A stretch of DNA of 64,000 nucleotides from SZUA-35 sp963781035 (lineage in GTDB: Bacteria; Actinomycetota; Acidimicrobiia; Acidimicrobiales; SZUA-35). Position numbers and translations under genes: made by a program. Where the stretch lies: NCBI GenBank assembly GCA_963781035.1, contig CAWAEN010000004.1, positions 186,001-250,000 on the forward strand. Reading direction: 5' to 3'. The notes beneath the pieces are model-generated. The model did not search any database. It saw only the letters and a list, made by a program, of their open reading frames with translations, and was not told where the DNA came from. Each line of letters opens with the position of its first letter. The stretch's first letter is position 1. This document shows positions 43,924 through 52,765 of the stretch, in pieces.

Positions 43924-44097
43924 GTGGAGCACCCCGATCAGTTCTCGCCGTCGCCGACCGAGCCCCCTGTCGCTGTTGCGACCCCAGACGTGTTGCCGAC
44001 CATGGCCGACCTCGATCGGTTGTCGGCCGACCTCGACCAGGTCGACGCAACACTGGCTGCGCTCGATCGTGACGTGGTAGCCGAAACTGCCTCGTGA
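43924..44097 (+). CDS. Small hypothetical protein with C-terminal helix
   Basis: 57 residues from GTG 43924. Pro-rich start, then an amphipathic helix MADLDRLSADLDQVDATLAAL. Such short helical proteins are common and uncharacterised in actinobacteria. It sits 29 bp after the lipoprotein gene and 23 bp before capA, so it may be in an operon with both. Confidence 0.5.
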   Translation: MEHPDQFSPSPTEPPVAVATPDVLPTMADLDRLSADLDQVDATLAALDRDVVAETAS

Positions 44098-44120
44098 CGT
44101 CGGTGAGCTAGATTTCGCCG

Positions 44121-45392
44121 ATGCGAGGGGAACGAGCGGGGAAGGTGGCGGCCTTCATCGGCGTCGTCACCGTCAGCCTCGTGTTGGCCACAAGAGCTGA
44201 GACGCCGACGCCGAGAACCTCGCCGTCGCCCATGTCGCCATCGGCGACGACGGTCGCACCGTTCGCGGAGACGAACCTGCTGCGGGCGCTGACGACGACC
44301 TCGTCTCCGTTGACCACCGACGTGTCGACCACCGACGTGTCGACTGCCGTCGTGTCGACCACCGCGACGACGGCCGCTCCACGGCTGGCGACCCTCAGCT
44401 TCTCCGGTGACGTCCTGCTGCACTCGCGGGTGTGGCGGGTGGCCGCTGATCCGGCCGACGAGGACGGCTACGACTTCGCTCCCATGTTCGAGCCCGTCAG
44501 ACCGTGGATCGAAGCAGCGGACTGGAGTGTCTGCCATCTCGAGGTGAACCTCGACGGTGCCAACGAGAATCTGTCGAGCTTTCCCGTCTTCCGAGGCCCT
44601 GGTGCGATCGCCACCGACCTCGCGTCGGTCGGCTTCGACGGATGCAGCACTGCGTCCAATCACTCACTCGACAGGGGAACCGCTGCCACCTTCGAGACCA
44701 TCGAGGTGCTGGAGGCCGCCGGTCTCCGTCACACCGGCACCGCCCGGACGCCGGAAGAGTCCGCATCCAGCACCTGGTACGACATCGAGGGCATTCGTGT
44801 CGCCCACCTCGCATATGCCTACTGGTTCAACGGTTTCACGTTGCCGGACGACCAGCCGTGGGCCGCCAACCTCATCGACGAACAACGAATCCTCGACGAC
44901 GCCGCAGCGGCCAGGGCAGGCGGCGCAGACTTCATCGTGCTGTCGCTCCACTGGGGCGACCAGTATCGCCACGAACCGAATCGGCAGCAGGCCGACCTCG
45001 GCCCGAAGCTGCTCGCATCGGACGACATCGACCTGATCATCGGACATCACGCCCACGTCGTGCAGCCGATCGAACACATCGATGGTGAGTGGCTCGTGTA
45101 CGGGGTCGGCAACCTGCTGTCGAACCAGACCCAGCTCGTCCGGCGGGACGAACTGATCGTGACGGCCACCGTCGTCGAACAGGACGACGGGTCCTTTGCT
45201 GTCGATCGGCTCGAGGTGTTGCCCGTCTTCGTCGACCTCGACACGCTCACGATCCATCCATCCGGACCTGGCCTGCGCGCCGACCGTGTTCCCGACCGGC
45301 TTGACCCTGCGCTCGACGCGAGCTGGGCTCGGGTCAACGAGATCCTGCAGCGAGGATCGGGGTGGGGCGACCTCGAGCTGGTCGGTTCCTGA
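44121..45392 (+). CDS. CapA family protein (poly-gamma-glutamate capsule type metallophosphoesterase)
   Basis: 423 residues. N-terminal hydrophobic signal/anchor, a Thr-rich linker with the imperfect repeat TTDVS x2 and then AVVS, then the CapA domain: LSFSGDVLLHSRV, CHLEVNLDGANE, ASNHSLDRG, IVLSLHWGDQYRHEPN, DLIIGHHAHVVQPIE and WLVYGVGNLLSNQ; Asp, His and Asn residues match a calcineurin-like metal site. Family members act in capsule export or anchoring, but many actinobacterial ones have no capsule operon, as here. Confidence 0.88.
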   Translation: MRGERAGKVAAFIGVVTVSLVLATRAETPTPRTSPSPMSPSATTVAPFAETNLLRALTTTSSPLTTDVSTTDVSTAVVSTTATTAAPRLATLSFSGDVLLHSRVWRVAADPADEDGYDFAPMFEPVRPWIEAADWSVCHLEVNLDGANENLSSFPVFRGPGAIATDLASVGFDGCSTASNHSLDRGTAATFETIEVLEAAGLRHTGTARTPEESASSTWYDIEGIRVAHLAYAYWFNGFTLPDDQPWAANLIDEQRILDDAAAARAGGADFIVLSLHWGDQYRHEPNRQQADLGPKLLASDDIDLIIGHHAHVVQPIEHIDGEWLVYGVGNLLSNQTQLVRRDELIVTATVVEQDDGSFAVDRLEVLPVFVDLDTLTIHPSGPGLRADRVPDRLDPALDASWARVNEILQRGSGWGDLELVGS

Positions 45393-45425
45393 GTCGATCT
45401 GGGCCGAACCGGCCCCCGCCAGGCG

Positions 45426-45917
45426 TCAGTGGCCGTCGTGGCCCTTGGCGAGGAGATAGCCGCGGGCCCGCTCGGTCAGTTCGTACCGGCCGACGATCGC
45501 CCAGAATCGGTCACTGTGGTTCGACTCGACCAGGTGAGCGAGTTCGTGGACGACCACGTAGTCGATGACCCAGAGCGGGAAGGCTGCGAGGCGATCTGAC
45601 AACCGAATCGTCCCCTGCGACGGCGTGCACGAACCCCAGCGGTCGCGTTGGTTCGTGACCCACGTGATGCGTTCCGGCTCCGGCAGCCCGAGGGTCGTCG
45701 CCCAGTGGCGAGCCCGTTCGGGGAGATCGACCTGCCCGGATGTGCGAGTCCGTTCGAATCGATCGACGAAATGGGCGACGGTCTCGGCCTCCTGCTCGCC
45801 GGAGAACCACGACGGGATCCGAACCTCGAGCACCTCACCGCGCAGCCGGGCCTGGCTGCTCTTCCTCCGCTTCGCGCTGCGGATCACGTCGACGGTGAAC
45901 ATGGCCGGCGACGGCAT
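45426..45917 (-). CDS. YgjP-like M48 family metallopeptidase
   Basis: 163 residues from ATG 45917. The zinc site VVVHELAHLVESNHSDRFW (HExxH plus the downstream His) and WVTNQRDRWGSCTPSQGTIRLS identify the YgjP/WLM-like group. A longer N-terminus beginning at ATG 46006, overlapping the stop of the upstream phosphatase gene (ATGA), would fit the coupling seen elsewhere but requires two lost dinucleotides; I keep the shorter start. Convergent with capA. Confidence 0.85.
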   Translation of the reverse strand: MPSPAMFTVDVIRSAKRRKSSQARLRGEVLEVRIPSWFSGEQEAETVAHFVDRFERTRTSGQVDLPERARHWATTLGLPEPERITWVTNQRDRWGSCTPSQGTIRLSDRLAAFPLWVIDYVVVHELAHLVESNHSDRFWAIVGRYELTERARGYLLAKGHDGH

Positions 45918-46002
45918 CCCGGGCCCTGCGCGTCAGCCAACACCTGCCCGTCGGCCGAGACCTGGGCGTCGGTCGACACCGAATCGAACGACAGCTGGTC
46001 GC

Positions 46003-46648
46003 TCATACCCGCAGCCCGTCCCCTCCGGTCGACCGCTCGGCGTCGACCAGGCGGAGCTGGTCGCCCGGTTGCCATGATCCGTTGCGCAAGGTGATGATTC
46101 GGCCGGACAGGTTCGGGCACGCGGCCCTCGTCGATGCCGAGATGGGTCTCGACGGTTCTGATCACGCCACCGTGACAGACCACCAGGATCGATCCGCCAG
46201 GGCAGGTCGCGGCGATGGCGTGGAGCGTCGGCAGCACGCGTTCCAGCAGCTCCTCGTCGCTCTCGAAGCCATCCGGTCGCCTGCCGTCGGCGAGCCAATT
46301 CGGGTACGCCTCCTCGATGTCGTCCCTCGTCAGCCCGCTCCACGGGCCGGCCGATCGTTCACGAAGGCCGTCGAGTGCAACCAGCGGGCCGACGCCGATC
46401 ATGTCGCTGATGATCGTCGCTGTTTCCAACGCCCGCTGCTGAGGCGACGTTGCGACGAGGTCGACGGTGCCGACGGCACGGGCCGCCTCCCATGCCTGCT
46501 CGCGGCCGAGGTCGGAGAGGGGAGGGTCGGCTTGTCCCTGCCACCGCTTGTCGGCGTTCCACGTGGACTGCCCGTGGCGGGTCAACAGAAGGGTGGTCGG
46601 CGGCAGCGAATCGAGAGCTGCAACGGTCGGTGATGCGGCGTCTGGCAC
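46003..46648 (-). CDS. Histidine phosphatase family protein (frameshifted near end)
   Basis: ATG 46648. LLLTRHGQSTWNADKRWQG is the RHG catalytic motif, ATSPQQRALETA the second Arg site, ERSAGPWSGLT the acid region and VVCHGGVIRTVE the second His. After GIDEGR the frame breaks. One CG restored near 46119 (CCGCGCGTGCC) gives a continuation NLSGRIITLRNGSWQPGDQL and stop at 46003. Likely a phosphoglycerate-mutase-like phosphatase with unknown substrate. Confidence 0.85.
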
Positions 46649-46731
46649 TGGATCGACCCTAGCCAGTCGCTGTGACAGCCAGTGGTCGTCGGCCCTGACA
46701 GGGGCAGGCGCGGCATGAGAACATGCGATGT

Positions 46732-47424
46732 ATGACCACCCGGATCAATGGTTTCCACCATCTTGCGGTCAGTACCGCAGACATGAAGGCACAGATCGAG
46801 TTCTTCACCGATGTGCTCGGAGCCGAACTGGTCGGCCTCTTCTGGATGCACGGCGTGCCGGGTGGCAAGCACTGTTTCCTCCGTCTCAACGACTTCTGCT
46901 CGATGTCGTTCGTCGACCTGCCGGCGAACCACGAGGTCGACGCCCAGCTCGGGGTCACCCATGCAGGAACCGGTGCCGGGCCCTCTGCTCCCGGCACGAC
47001 CCAACACATGGCGTTCAACGTCGATTCGCTCGACGAGCTCCTGGCCATGCGCGATCGAATTCGGTCCCGGGGTATCAACGTGATGGGTCACATCGATCAC
47101 GGAATGTGCCTCTCGATCTACTTCGCCGGTCCCGAGGGCCTGGTGCTCGAGGTCGCCACGTCGAGCGAGGCCATCAACGCCGACGCCTGGATCGACCCCG
47201 AAGTTCTCGAGCTGTACGGCATGACCGAGGCAGACGTCGACCGCTACCGGAATCCGGCCGGCTTCGAAGGGGAGGGCGGAACGATTGCCCAGCCGCCGAT
47301 CGATCAGGCCAAGCCGCACCTCGCCTATCCCGCTGACGACTACGCCAGGATCATGCAGACTCCTGACGACGTGATCCTGGCGTACGGGAGCTATCCCGAT
47401 CCGCCGAATCAGGTCGGCTCGTGA
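46732..47424 (+). CDS. VOC family (glyoxalase/dioxygenase-like) protein
   Basis: 230 residues from ATG 46732. GFHHLAVSTADMKAQIEFFT starts the first vicinal-oxygen-chelate module; TTQHMAFNVDSLDELLAM and IYFAGPEGLVLEVAT give the second with His and Glu metal ligands. The C-terminal extension (about 70 residues) contains DDVILAYGSYPDPP. Its end overlaps the next hydrolase gene by 4 nt (GTGA), suggesting a shared catabolic pathway, substrate unknown. Confidence 0.85.
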   Translation: MTTRINGFHHLAVSTADMKAQIEFFTDVLGAELVGLFWMHGVPGGKHCFLRLNDFCSMSFVDLPANHEVDAQLGVTHAGTGAGPSAPGTTQHMAFNVDSLDELLAMRDRIRSRGINVMGHIDHGMCLSIYFAGPEGLVLEVATSSEAINADAWIDPEVLELYGMTEADVDRYRNPAGFEGEGGTIAQPPIDQAKPHLAYPADDYARIMQTPDDVILAYGSYPDPPNQVGS

Positions 47425-48716
47425 CCGCGTCGCCCGGTGAACCCGTGAACCATCCGGGAACACCGGCCGGATGTGAGCGAATCGCCTACGTGCTGGGACG
47501 GCGTGAGACGTCGACCTTCAGCGACACCTACGGCGGTGGTGGCGACGTCATCGGGCTCGACTGCCATTTGGTTCGTCCCGTCGACCAGCCGTCCGACACG
47601 GTCGTGATCTTCATGCACCCGACCGGCGGTGGCATGTACCTGCCGATCGTCGGTGGCATGGCGCGGGCCGGTCACCACGTGATCTGGGCCAACTCGCGGT
47701 ACCGGGGTGCCGACTTCGCCTTGATCATGGAGAAGGTCGCCGCCGATCTCGGCGCCACGGTGGCCGACGCCCGCGATCGTCTCGGCTACGAGAAGGTCGT
47801 GCTCGCCGGCTGGTCCGGGGGCGGCTCGCTGTCGGCTTGGTACCAGTCGTTGGCCGAGTCCGGGACCGGCATTGTCGACACCGCGGCCGGCGACCCCTAC
47901 GAGGTGCCGGCAGCCGGGCTACCGCCGGCGGACGTCCTGCTCGTCATGGCCGCGCACATCAGTCGGCATGGCACGCTCACCGAGTGGATGGACCCGTCGA
48001 TCACCGACGAGTCGTCGCCGCACCTGCGCACCACGGACCTGAACCTCTACGACCCGTCCAACCCGAACCAGCCCCCGTACTCAGCCGAGTTCCTGGTCGA
48101 CTACCGAGCGGCACAGGTGGCGAGGAATCGGAGGATCACGGCCGAGGTCCAGCAGCGCCTCGCTGACCTTCGGAGCGCCGGTCGCCACAACGAAGAGTTC
48201 GCGTTCACGGTCCACGGAACGATGGCCGATCCCCGGTGGCTCGATCCAACCATCGACCCGTCGGATCGTCGGCCCGACTGGTGCTACCTGGGCGACCCGC
48301 GGATCGTCAACGACGGGCCCGTCGGGTTGGCCAGGTTCTCGACGCTGCGAAGTTGGCTGAGCCAGTGGAGCCTGGACCATGCTCGGGCGGACGCCCAGGC
48401 TGCGGCGGCGAAGATCTCGATCCCCACCCTGGTCGTCGGCAACACCGCAGACGACGCCTGCACGCCGAGTCACACCCATCGGATCTACGAGGCGATCGGT
48501 CATGACCGGAAACGTCTGCACCAGGTGCAGGGCGCCACGCACTACTACACCGGCGAGAACGGCAGAGCTGCACCTGACCGAAGCGATTGGCGTCGTCACC
48601 GACTTCCTGGCCGAGCACCAGCGGACCACCCTTCGGTTCTGCGGCACCCAACCCTCAAAACTGAGGGCTGGGTGCCGCAGAACGGGGGGAGAACGGGAGG
48701 GAGAGGGGAGCGGTAG
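47421..48716 (+). CDS. Alpha/beta hydrolase (frameshifted at 3' end)
   Basis: GTG 47421. DTVVIFMHPTGGGMYLP (oxyanion region), VVLAGWSGGGSLSAWYQ (nucleophile Ser in GWSGG), TLVVGNTADDACTPSHTH (acid) and GATHYYTGEN (His). The reading frame shown runs to 48716, but after GATHYYTG the family-like sequence AELHLTEAIGVVTDFLAEHQ is in the next frame, rejoined by one GC near 48565 (GGCGCAGAG). The true stop is then unclear and may fall within the hairpin that starts at 48636. Coupled to the VOC gene. Confidence 0.8.
   Translation: MTASPGEPVNHPGTPAGCERIAYVLGRRETSTFSDTYGGGGDVIGLDCHLVRPVDQPSDTVVIFMHPTGGGMYLPIVGGMARAGHHVIWANSRYRGADFALIMEKVAADLGATVADARDRLGYEKVVLAGWSGGGSLSAWYQSLAESGTGIVDTAAGDPYEVPAAGLPPADVLLVMAAHISRHGTLTEWMDPSITDESSPHLRTTDLNLYDPSNPNQPPYSAEFLVDYRAAQVARNRRITAEVQQRLADLRSAGRHNEEFAFTVHGTMADPRWLDPTIDPSDRRPDWCYLGDPRIVNDGPVGLARFSTLRSWLSQWSLDHARADAQAAAAKISIPTLVVGNTADDACTPSHTHRIYEAIGHDRKRLHQVQGATHYYTGENGRAAPDRSDWRRHRLPGRAPADHPSVLRHPTLKTEGWVPQNGGRTGGRGER
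48636..48683. terminator. Very long hairpin after the VOC-hydrolase operon
   Basis: 22-bp stem (GTTCTGCGGCACCCA-A-CCCTCA with its complement, one mismatch) and a 4-nt AAAA loop. No T run follows on the plus strand. It probably ends the hydrolase transcript or shields its 3' end. Confidence 0.65.
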
Positions 48717-48752
48717 GACAGGACGAGGGTGGCGGCGACCTAGACTTCCGTC

Positions 48753-48989
48753 GTGGCAACGCTGCGACTCTTCGCCCAGGCCCGGGAGGCCGCTGGTACG
48801 CGCTCGATCGAGATCGACGCCCCCACCGTCGGTGAGGTGCTCGCAGTCGCTCGCGGCCAGTTCGGTGATGACTTCGGCGCTGTTGTCGACAGCAGCAAGG
48901 TCTGGCTCAACGGCACCCCTGCCGACCCGGCCGACGCCGTCGCGGCGGCCGACGAGGTGGCTGTCCTGCCACCCGTGTCGGGCGGATGA
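48753..48989 (+). CDS. moaD: MoaD/ThiS family sulfur-carrier protein
   Basis: 78 residues from GTG 48753. Ubiquitin fold of the molybdopterin synthase small subunit: LRLFAQAREAAG at the start, then LNGTPADPADAVAAADEVAVLPPVSGG ending in the Gly-Gly needed for thiocarboxylation. No moaE or other molybdenum cofactor gene is adjacent. The stop overlaps the next ATG (ATGA). Confidence 0.88.
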   Translation: MATLRLFAQAREAAGTRSIEIDAPTVGEVLAVARGQFGDDFGAVVDSSKVWLNGTPADPADAVAAADEVAVLPPVSGG

Positions 48990-49864
48990 CCACCGGCCAA
49001 CGTCCGAGCGCTGTCGACGCGATGCGCGACAAGCGCGACGCGGCGAACCGTCGCCGGAACACCGCCCGTCAGCAGCGATGGGAACAGCAGCGCCTTGCCG
49101 TTCCCTATCGCACCGATGGTCCCAAGATCTCACTCGGCGTGCTCTGGTTCGTTGTCGTCGTCGGGGCTGGTTGGATCGCAACGCCGTTGCTCGGGCTCGT
49201 CGTGGCCGGAGTGGCTGCAGCCGCCGCATTGCAGGTCGGTCAGTCCTACCGGCCGCTCGTCGAGCCGACCCATGCGGCTGGATTCGCGGCCTTGGTGGCC
49301 ATCGCCGGCGTCTTCGGCGCCCTCGGAGTGGGCGTCGGCGTGATCCTCGCCGCGATCGGCGTGTTCCTCGTCGTCGCCGGGCTGCCCTCGAACGAACCGG
49401 TTCTCGGTCCCCGGGGTCGTCCCGTCCCGCACGCGGAGGCGCTGCTGCACCGCGGTGAACTCATGATTCGATGTGCGCTGCCCGCCGGCGTCGCAGCCGG
49501 TTCCATCGTGGCCATCGAGCGACTCGACTTCGGTGGCTTCGTGGCCATCGTGGTCATGGTCTCCGCCTACGAGGTCGGCGATTTCGTGATCGGAACCGGA
49601 TCGGCGAACGCGGTCGAGGGCCCCGTGGCCGGCATCGTGGCTCTCGCCGTCGCCGCCGCTGCCATCTACCTCGTGCTGCCGGCCCCGTTCGACACGAACA
49701 GCTTCCCCCTGTTCGCATTGCTCACAGCGGTGGCCGCGCCGCTCGGCCAGATCGCTGCTTCCGCCGTGTTGCCTCGCGGCGCCGTGTGGGCACCGGCTCT
49801 TCGCCGGCTCGACAGCTACCTCCTCGCAGCGCCGCTCTGGTTGTTGCTCATGCCGCGCGTCTGA
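48986..49864 (+). CDS. CdsA-like membrane protein (phosphatidate cytidylyltransferase fold)
   Basis: 292 residues; a charged N-terminus is followed by about eight helices. VSAYEVGDFVIGTGSANAVEGPVAG and PLGQIAASAVLPRGAVWAPALRRLDSYLLAAPLWLLLM follow the order of the CdsA signature (S...KR....KD....PGHGG..DR.DS), and the RLDSYLLA-P end is kept. Several charged catalytic residues differ, so CDP-diacylglycerol synthesis is doubtful. Translationally coupled to moaD. Confidence 0.6.
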   Translation: MTTGQRPSAVDAMRDKRDAANRRRNTARQQRWEQQRLAVPYRTDGPKISLGVLWFVVVVGAGWIATPLLGLVVAGVAAAAALQVGQSYRPLVEPTHAAGFAALVAIAGVFGALGVGVGVILAAIGVFLVVAGLPSNEPVLGPRGRPVPHAEALLHRGELMIRCALPAGVAAGSIVAIERLDFGGFVAIVVMVSAYEVGDFVIGTGSANAVEGPVAGIVALAVAAAAIYLVLPAPFDTNSFPLFALLTAVAAPLGQIAASAVLPRGAVWAPALRRLDSYLLAAPLWLLLMPRV

Positions 49865-49921
49865 CCGCTCCCTTTCGTTCGGCTGGCTTGCCGCACCGTT
49901 GGTGCCGGTAGCCTCTGGTCA

Positions 49922-50458
49922 GTGACTGACCCCCTCGCCACCCTCCTCGCCGACGACGCCCTCGCCGACATCGGCACGCGACCCATCGCGGAGCTTCGCA
50001 GCTTCCGGTACGACGCAAGCCGCGTCGAAGGTGACGTGTCGATGGTTCGCCGCGTTGCCCAGGGTCGGCTCGACATCATCGGCCACGAGATCCAACGCCG
50101 GGCCGGCGACGCCGACCCGGGTCAGCTCAACAACCTGCTCTACGACCTCCCCGACATCATGGCCGAGGCATCGGAAGCGAGCGCTCCGTCCGGGCGAGCC
50201 ATCGAGATCAACGAACCGGGTCCGGTGGCGGCCACCCTCGGAACCCGCCTCGATTCGGTCATCTCCCCCCGGGAACTCTCGGGCGTCGGTGAGCTCGATG
50301 ACGATCGGCTGCTCGAAGTATTCAAGCGGGTCGAGGGGATGGAGCAAGAGCTGTCAGACCTCCGGCGCCAGCTCCACGACAGGATCGACGCCATACAGAA
50401 CGAGATCGGACGTCGCTATCGCGACGGCGAGGCATCGATCGAAGGGCTCGGGAGCTGA
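49922..50458 (+). CDS. rsiG: RsiG-like c-di-GMP-binding anti-sigma factor
   Basis: 178 residues from GTG 49922. The c-di-GMP signature E(x3)S(x2)R(x3)Q(x3)D is perfect at Glu36, Ser40, Arg43, Gln47 and Asp51. A second copy near the C-terminus has Glu141, Ser145, Arg148, His152, Asp156, i.e. one Gln-to-His change. Both lie in long predicted helices (ELDDDRLLEVFKRVEGMEQE is strongly helical), as in the antiparallel coiled coil of Streptomyces RsiG, which binds sigma WhiG when loaded with c-di-GMP. Followed 3 bp later by an XRE regulator. No whiG gene is in the window. Confidence 0.85.
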   Translation: MTDPLATLLADDALADIGTRPIAELRSFRYDASRVEGDVSMVRRVAQGRLDIIGHEIQRRAGDADPGQLNNLLYDLPDIMAEASEASAPSGRAIEINEPGPVAATLGTRLDSVISPRELSGVGELDDDRLLEVFKRVEGMEQELSDLRRQLHDRIDAIQNEIGRRYRDGEASIEGLGS

Positions 50459-50461
50459 GCG

Positions 50462-50842
50462 ATGGCGAAGTCGGCGAACAGCAATCCGTTGGATCTCGGA
50501 GTCTTCATCCGTGAGCAGCGCCGCATCGCCGAACTGTCCGTTCGCCGCCTCGCTGAACTCGCGGGGGTCTCCAATCCGTACCTGAGCCAGATCGAGCGGG
50601 GCCTGCGGAAGCCGTCGGCCGAGATTCTCCAACAGATCGCAAAGGCGCTCGAGATCTCGTCCGAGACGCTGTACGTCCGAGCGGGCATTCTCGACGAGAG
50701 CGCAGTGATCCATTCCAGCGACGTCGAAGAAACGATACGGCGAGCTCCCGAGCTCAACGCCGAACAGAAGAAGGCGCTGATCGGGGTCTACCGAAGCTTC
50801 ATCACGGCCAGTGCCGAGCCGGACGCGGGCAAGGACCACTGA
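50462..50842 (+). CDS. XRE family helix-turn-helix regulator
   Basis: 126 residues. HTH_3 domain at about 12-66: FIREQRRIAELSVRRLAELAG, VSNPYLSQIERGLRKPSAEIL, QQIAKALEISSETLYVRAGI. The C-terminal helix ALIGVYRSFITASA may dimerise. It is 3 bp after rsiG and 30 bp before mshA, so it is probably in one transcript with rsiG; its target is unknown. Confidence 0.88.
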   Translation: MAKSANSNPLDLGVFIREQRRIAELSVRRLAELAGVSNPYLSQIERGLRKPSAEILQQIAKALEISSETLYVRAGILDESAVIHSSDVEETIRRAPELNAEQKKALIGVYRSFITASAEPDAGKDH

Positions 50843-50872
50843 AATGGTCGGCCGGCTCGCGGGAGGGCAGCG

Positions 50873-52141
50873 GTGAACCGCTTCGTGCGTCGAGTCGCCG
50901 TCCTCTCGTTGCACACCTCGCCTTTGGTGCAGCCCGGCACCGGTGACGGTGGTGGGATGAACGTCTACGTGCGGGAGTTCGTCTCGGCCATGGCGCAGGC
51001 CGGTCTGCAGTGTCGTGTGTACGTCCGGCGTTGGGCCGACGATCTCGACGAAGTCGTCGAGGTCGAGCCCGGGTTCGAGGTCGTCCACGTGCCGGTCGGG
51101 CCGGTCGACGTTTCGAAAGAGCAGCTCGAGGACCTCGTCGGCCCGTTCGCTTCCTGGGTGGCGGAGGACTTCACCTCGTTCCGTCCGGACATCATCCACG
51201 CCAACTACTGGCTGTCCGGTGTCGCCGGCCAAGCCCTCAAGCGCATGGTCGACCTGCCGCTCGTCACCACGTTCCACACGTTGGCCCGAGTGAAGGCGGA
51301 GAGCGGCGATCCCGAGCCAGAGCGACGGGCCGAGGCCGAAGCCGGCGTCATGGCGTGCGCAGATGCCGTCCTGGCGAACTGCATCCCCGAGGCCGAGCAG
51401 CTCGTGCAGTTCTACAACGCAGACGAGGAACGCATCGAGATCGTTCCGCCCGGGGTCGACCACGCCTTCTTCTCGCCGGGTCATCAGGGTGGCGCTCGAT
51501 GGGCCGTCAACACAGACGACCGCCCACTGCTCTTGTTCGTCGGCCGAATCCAACCGCTCAAGGGCGTCGACGTCGCAGTCGAGACCCTCGCCGCCATCGA
51601 CCGCAAGGATGCAAGGCTCTGGATCGTCGGCGGAGCGTCCGGGAGCCAAGGCAACGAAGAGGTTGATCGAATCCAAGCGCTGATCGACGAGCTCGGGGTC
51701 CGAGATCGAGTCGAGTTCAAACCGCCGATCCCTCACCACCTCCTTTCCACCTACTACCGCGCCGCCGACGTCGTCCTCATCCCGAGCCGCTCGGAATCGT
51801 TCGGACTCGTCGCCCTCGAGTCGGCTGCATGCGGTGTCCCTGTGGTGGCTTCGGCCGTCGGCGGGCTCCTCACACTGGTCGAGCACGGTCACACGGGTTA
51901 TCTGGTCGAGTCCCGAGATGCCAAGGACTATGCGGCGTGGGTCGATGCGATCCTCGCTGATCCGGTTCTCGCCCGTCGCCTGTCGGTGTCGGCTGCGGCG
52001 ATGGCCCGCAACTACACCTGGTCGACCTCGGCAGCTCGCCTGCGCCGCCTCTACGAAGATCTGACCCAGGGTCCGCTTTCTCCGTGTGGTGAGCCGACGA
52101 TCGAGATCGACACCCTCGGCTCCGACCTCAGCACTCGCTGA
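50873..52141 (+). CDS. mshA: D-inositol-3-phosphate glycosyltransferase MshA (mycothiol biosynthesis)
   Basis: 422 residues, GT4 family GT-B fold. Transfers GlcNAc from UDP-GlcNAc to L-myo-inositol 1-phosphate, the first step of mycothiol synthesis. LSLHTSPLVQPGTGDGGGMN with VYVRE is the MshA signature; DIIHANYWLSGVAG, VTTFHTL, VPPGVDHAFFSPG, FVGRIQPLKGVD and RSESFGLVALESAACGVPVVA complete the fold. Its presence, with a YbjN gene next as in mycobacteria, supports an actinobacterial origin. Confidence 0.93.
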   Translation: MNRFVRRVAVLSLHTSPLVQPGTGDGGGMNVYVREFVSAMAQAGLQCRVYVRRWADDLDEVVEVEPGFEVVHVPVGPVDVSKEQLEDLVGPFASWVAEDFTSFRPDIIHANYWLSGVAGQALKRMVDLPLVTTFHTLARVKAESGDPEPERRAEAEAGVMACADAVLANCIPEAEQLVQFYNADEERIEIVPPGVDHAFFSPGHQGGARWAVNTDDRPLLLFVGRIQPLKGVDVAVETLAAIDRKDARLWIVGGASGSQGNEEVDRIQALIDELGVRDRVEFKPPIPHHLLSTYYRAADVVLIPSRSESFGLVALESAACGVPVVASAVGGLLTLVEHGHTGYLVESRDAKDYAAWVDAILADPVLARRLSVSAAAMARNYTWSTSAARLRRLYEDLTQGPLSPCGEPTIEIDTLGSDLSTR

Positions 52142-52159
52142 GTTCATGAGCGAGCTCGC

Positions 52160-52625
52160 GTGATGCCCCGACCCCGATCGAAGTCCGACCTCGACCAGCT
52201 CGAGGCATTCATCGACGAGTGGCTGGCCCAGCAGTTGGCCGAGAACCCGGTCCTCGAAGCCGTGGATCGTGACCAGCCGGGGACGCGGCGCTGGTTCGTC
52301 CGTGTCCGCGGTGAGGAGAAGGACGTCTTCACGATCCGATTCCACCTCCAGCAGCGCACGCTCCAGTACGAGACCTACGTGATGCCGGCGCCGGAGGAGA
52401 ACCACGCGCGAGTTCTACGCCCATCTTCTGAAGCGAAACCTGCGATTGTTCGGCGCCGCGTTCGCCATCGGCGAGGAGGGTGCTGTTTTCCTCCGAGGCG
52501 CTCTCGACGACGAACTCGTGATGCGTGAGGACGAACTGGACCGGGTCCTCGGCTCGCTCTACGCCTGGGTCGAGCAGTTCTTCCGGCCCGCACTCCGCAT
52601 CGGCTACGCCTCCAAATTCTCTTGA
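52160..52625 (+). CDS. YbjN domain-containing protein (frameshifted)
   Basis: GTG 52160 or ATG 52163. The first part has LDQLEAFIDEWLAQQL, RRWFVRVRGEEKDVFTIRF and LQYETYVMPAPEENHA. The frame shifts, then FYAHLLKRNLRLFGAAFAIG, EEGAVFLRGALDDELV and YAWVEQFFRPALRIGY to TGA 52625. One CG restored at 52405 (CACGCGCGCGAG) gives about 155 residues. YbjN/T3SC-like chaperone fold; the gene follows mshA in mycobacteria too. Role unknown. Confidence 0.78.
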
Positions 52626-52651
52626 ACGGGTTGTAAATACGTTTGTATACT
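52622..52651 (+). promoter_or_regulatory. Sigma-70-type promoter for proC
   Basis: TTGAAC at 52622-52627, 18-bp spacer, TATACT at 52646-52651. The surrounding 30 bp are unusually AT-rich for this window, and proC starts 115 bp downstream. It overlaps the ybjN stop codon. Confidence 0.6.
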
Positions 52652-52765
52652 TCTAATCGTACGTCGCGTCGGTGGGGGTGGCTGCGCTCGTGGGGTCGGG
52701 GAAGTCCACAGGGGTTCGGTCCTCCCACCGGCACTGCATCTGGACGAGCGGGTAGGTTGGCCGCC

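Noticed and set aside
44310..44370. GACGTGTCGACC repeats in capA as a regulatory repeat
   Set aside because: They encode the Thr-rich linker (TTDVS) of CapA and are explained by the protein.
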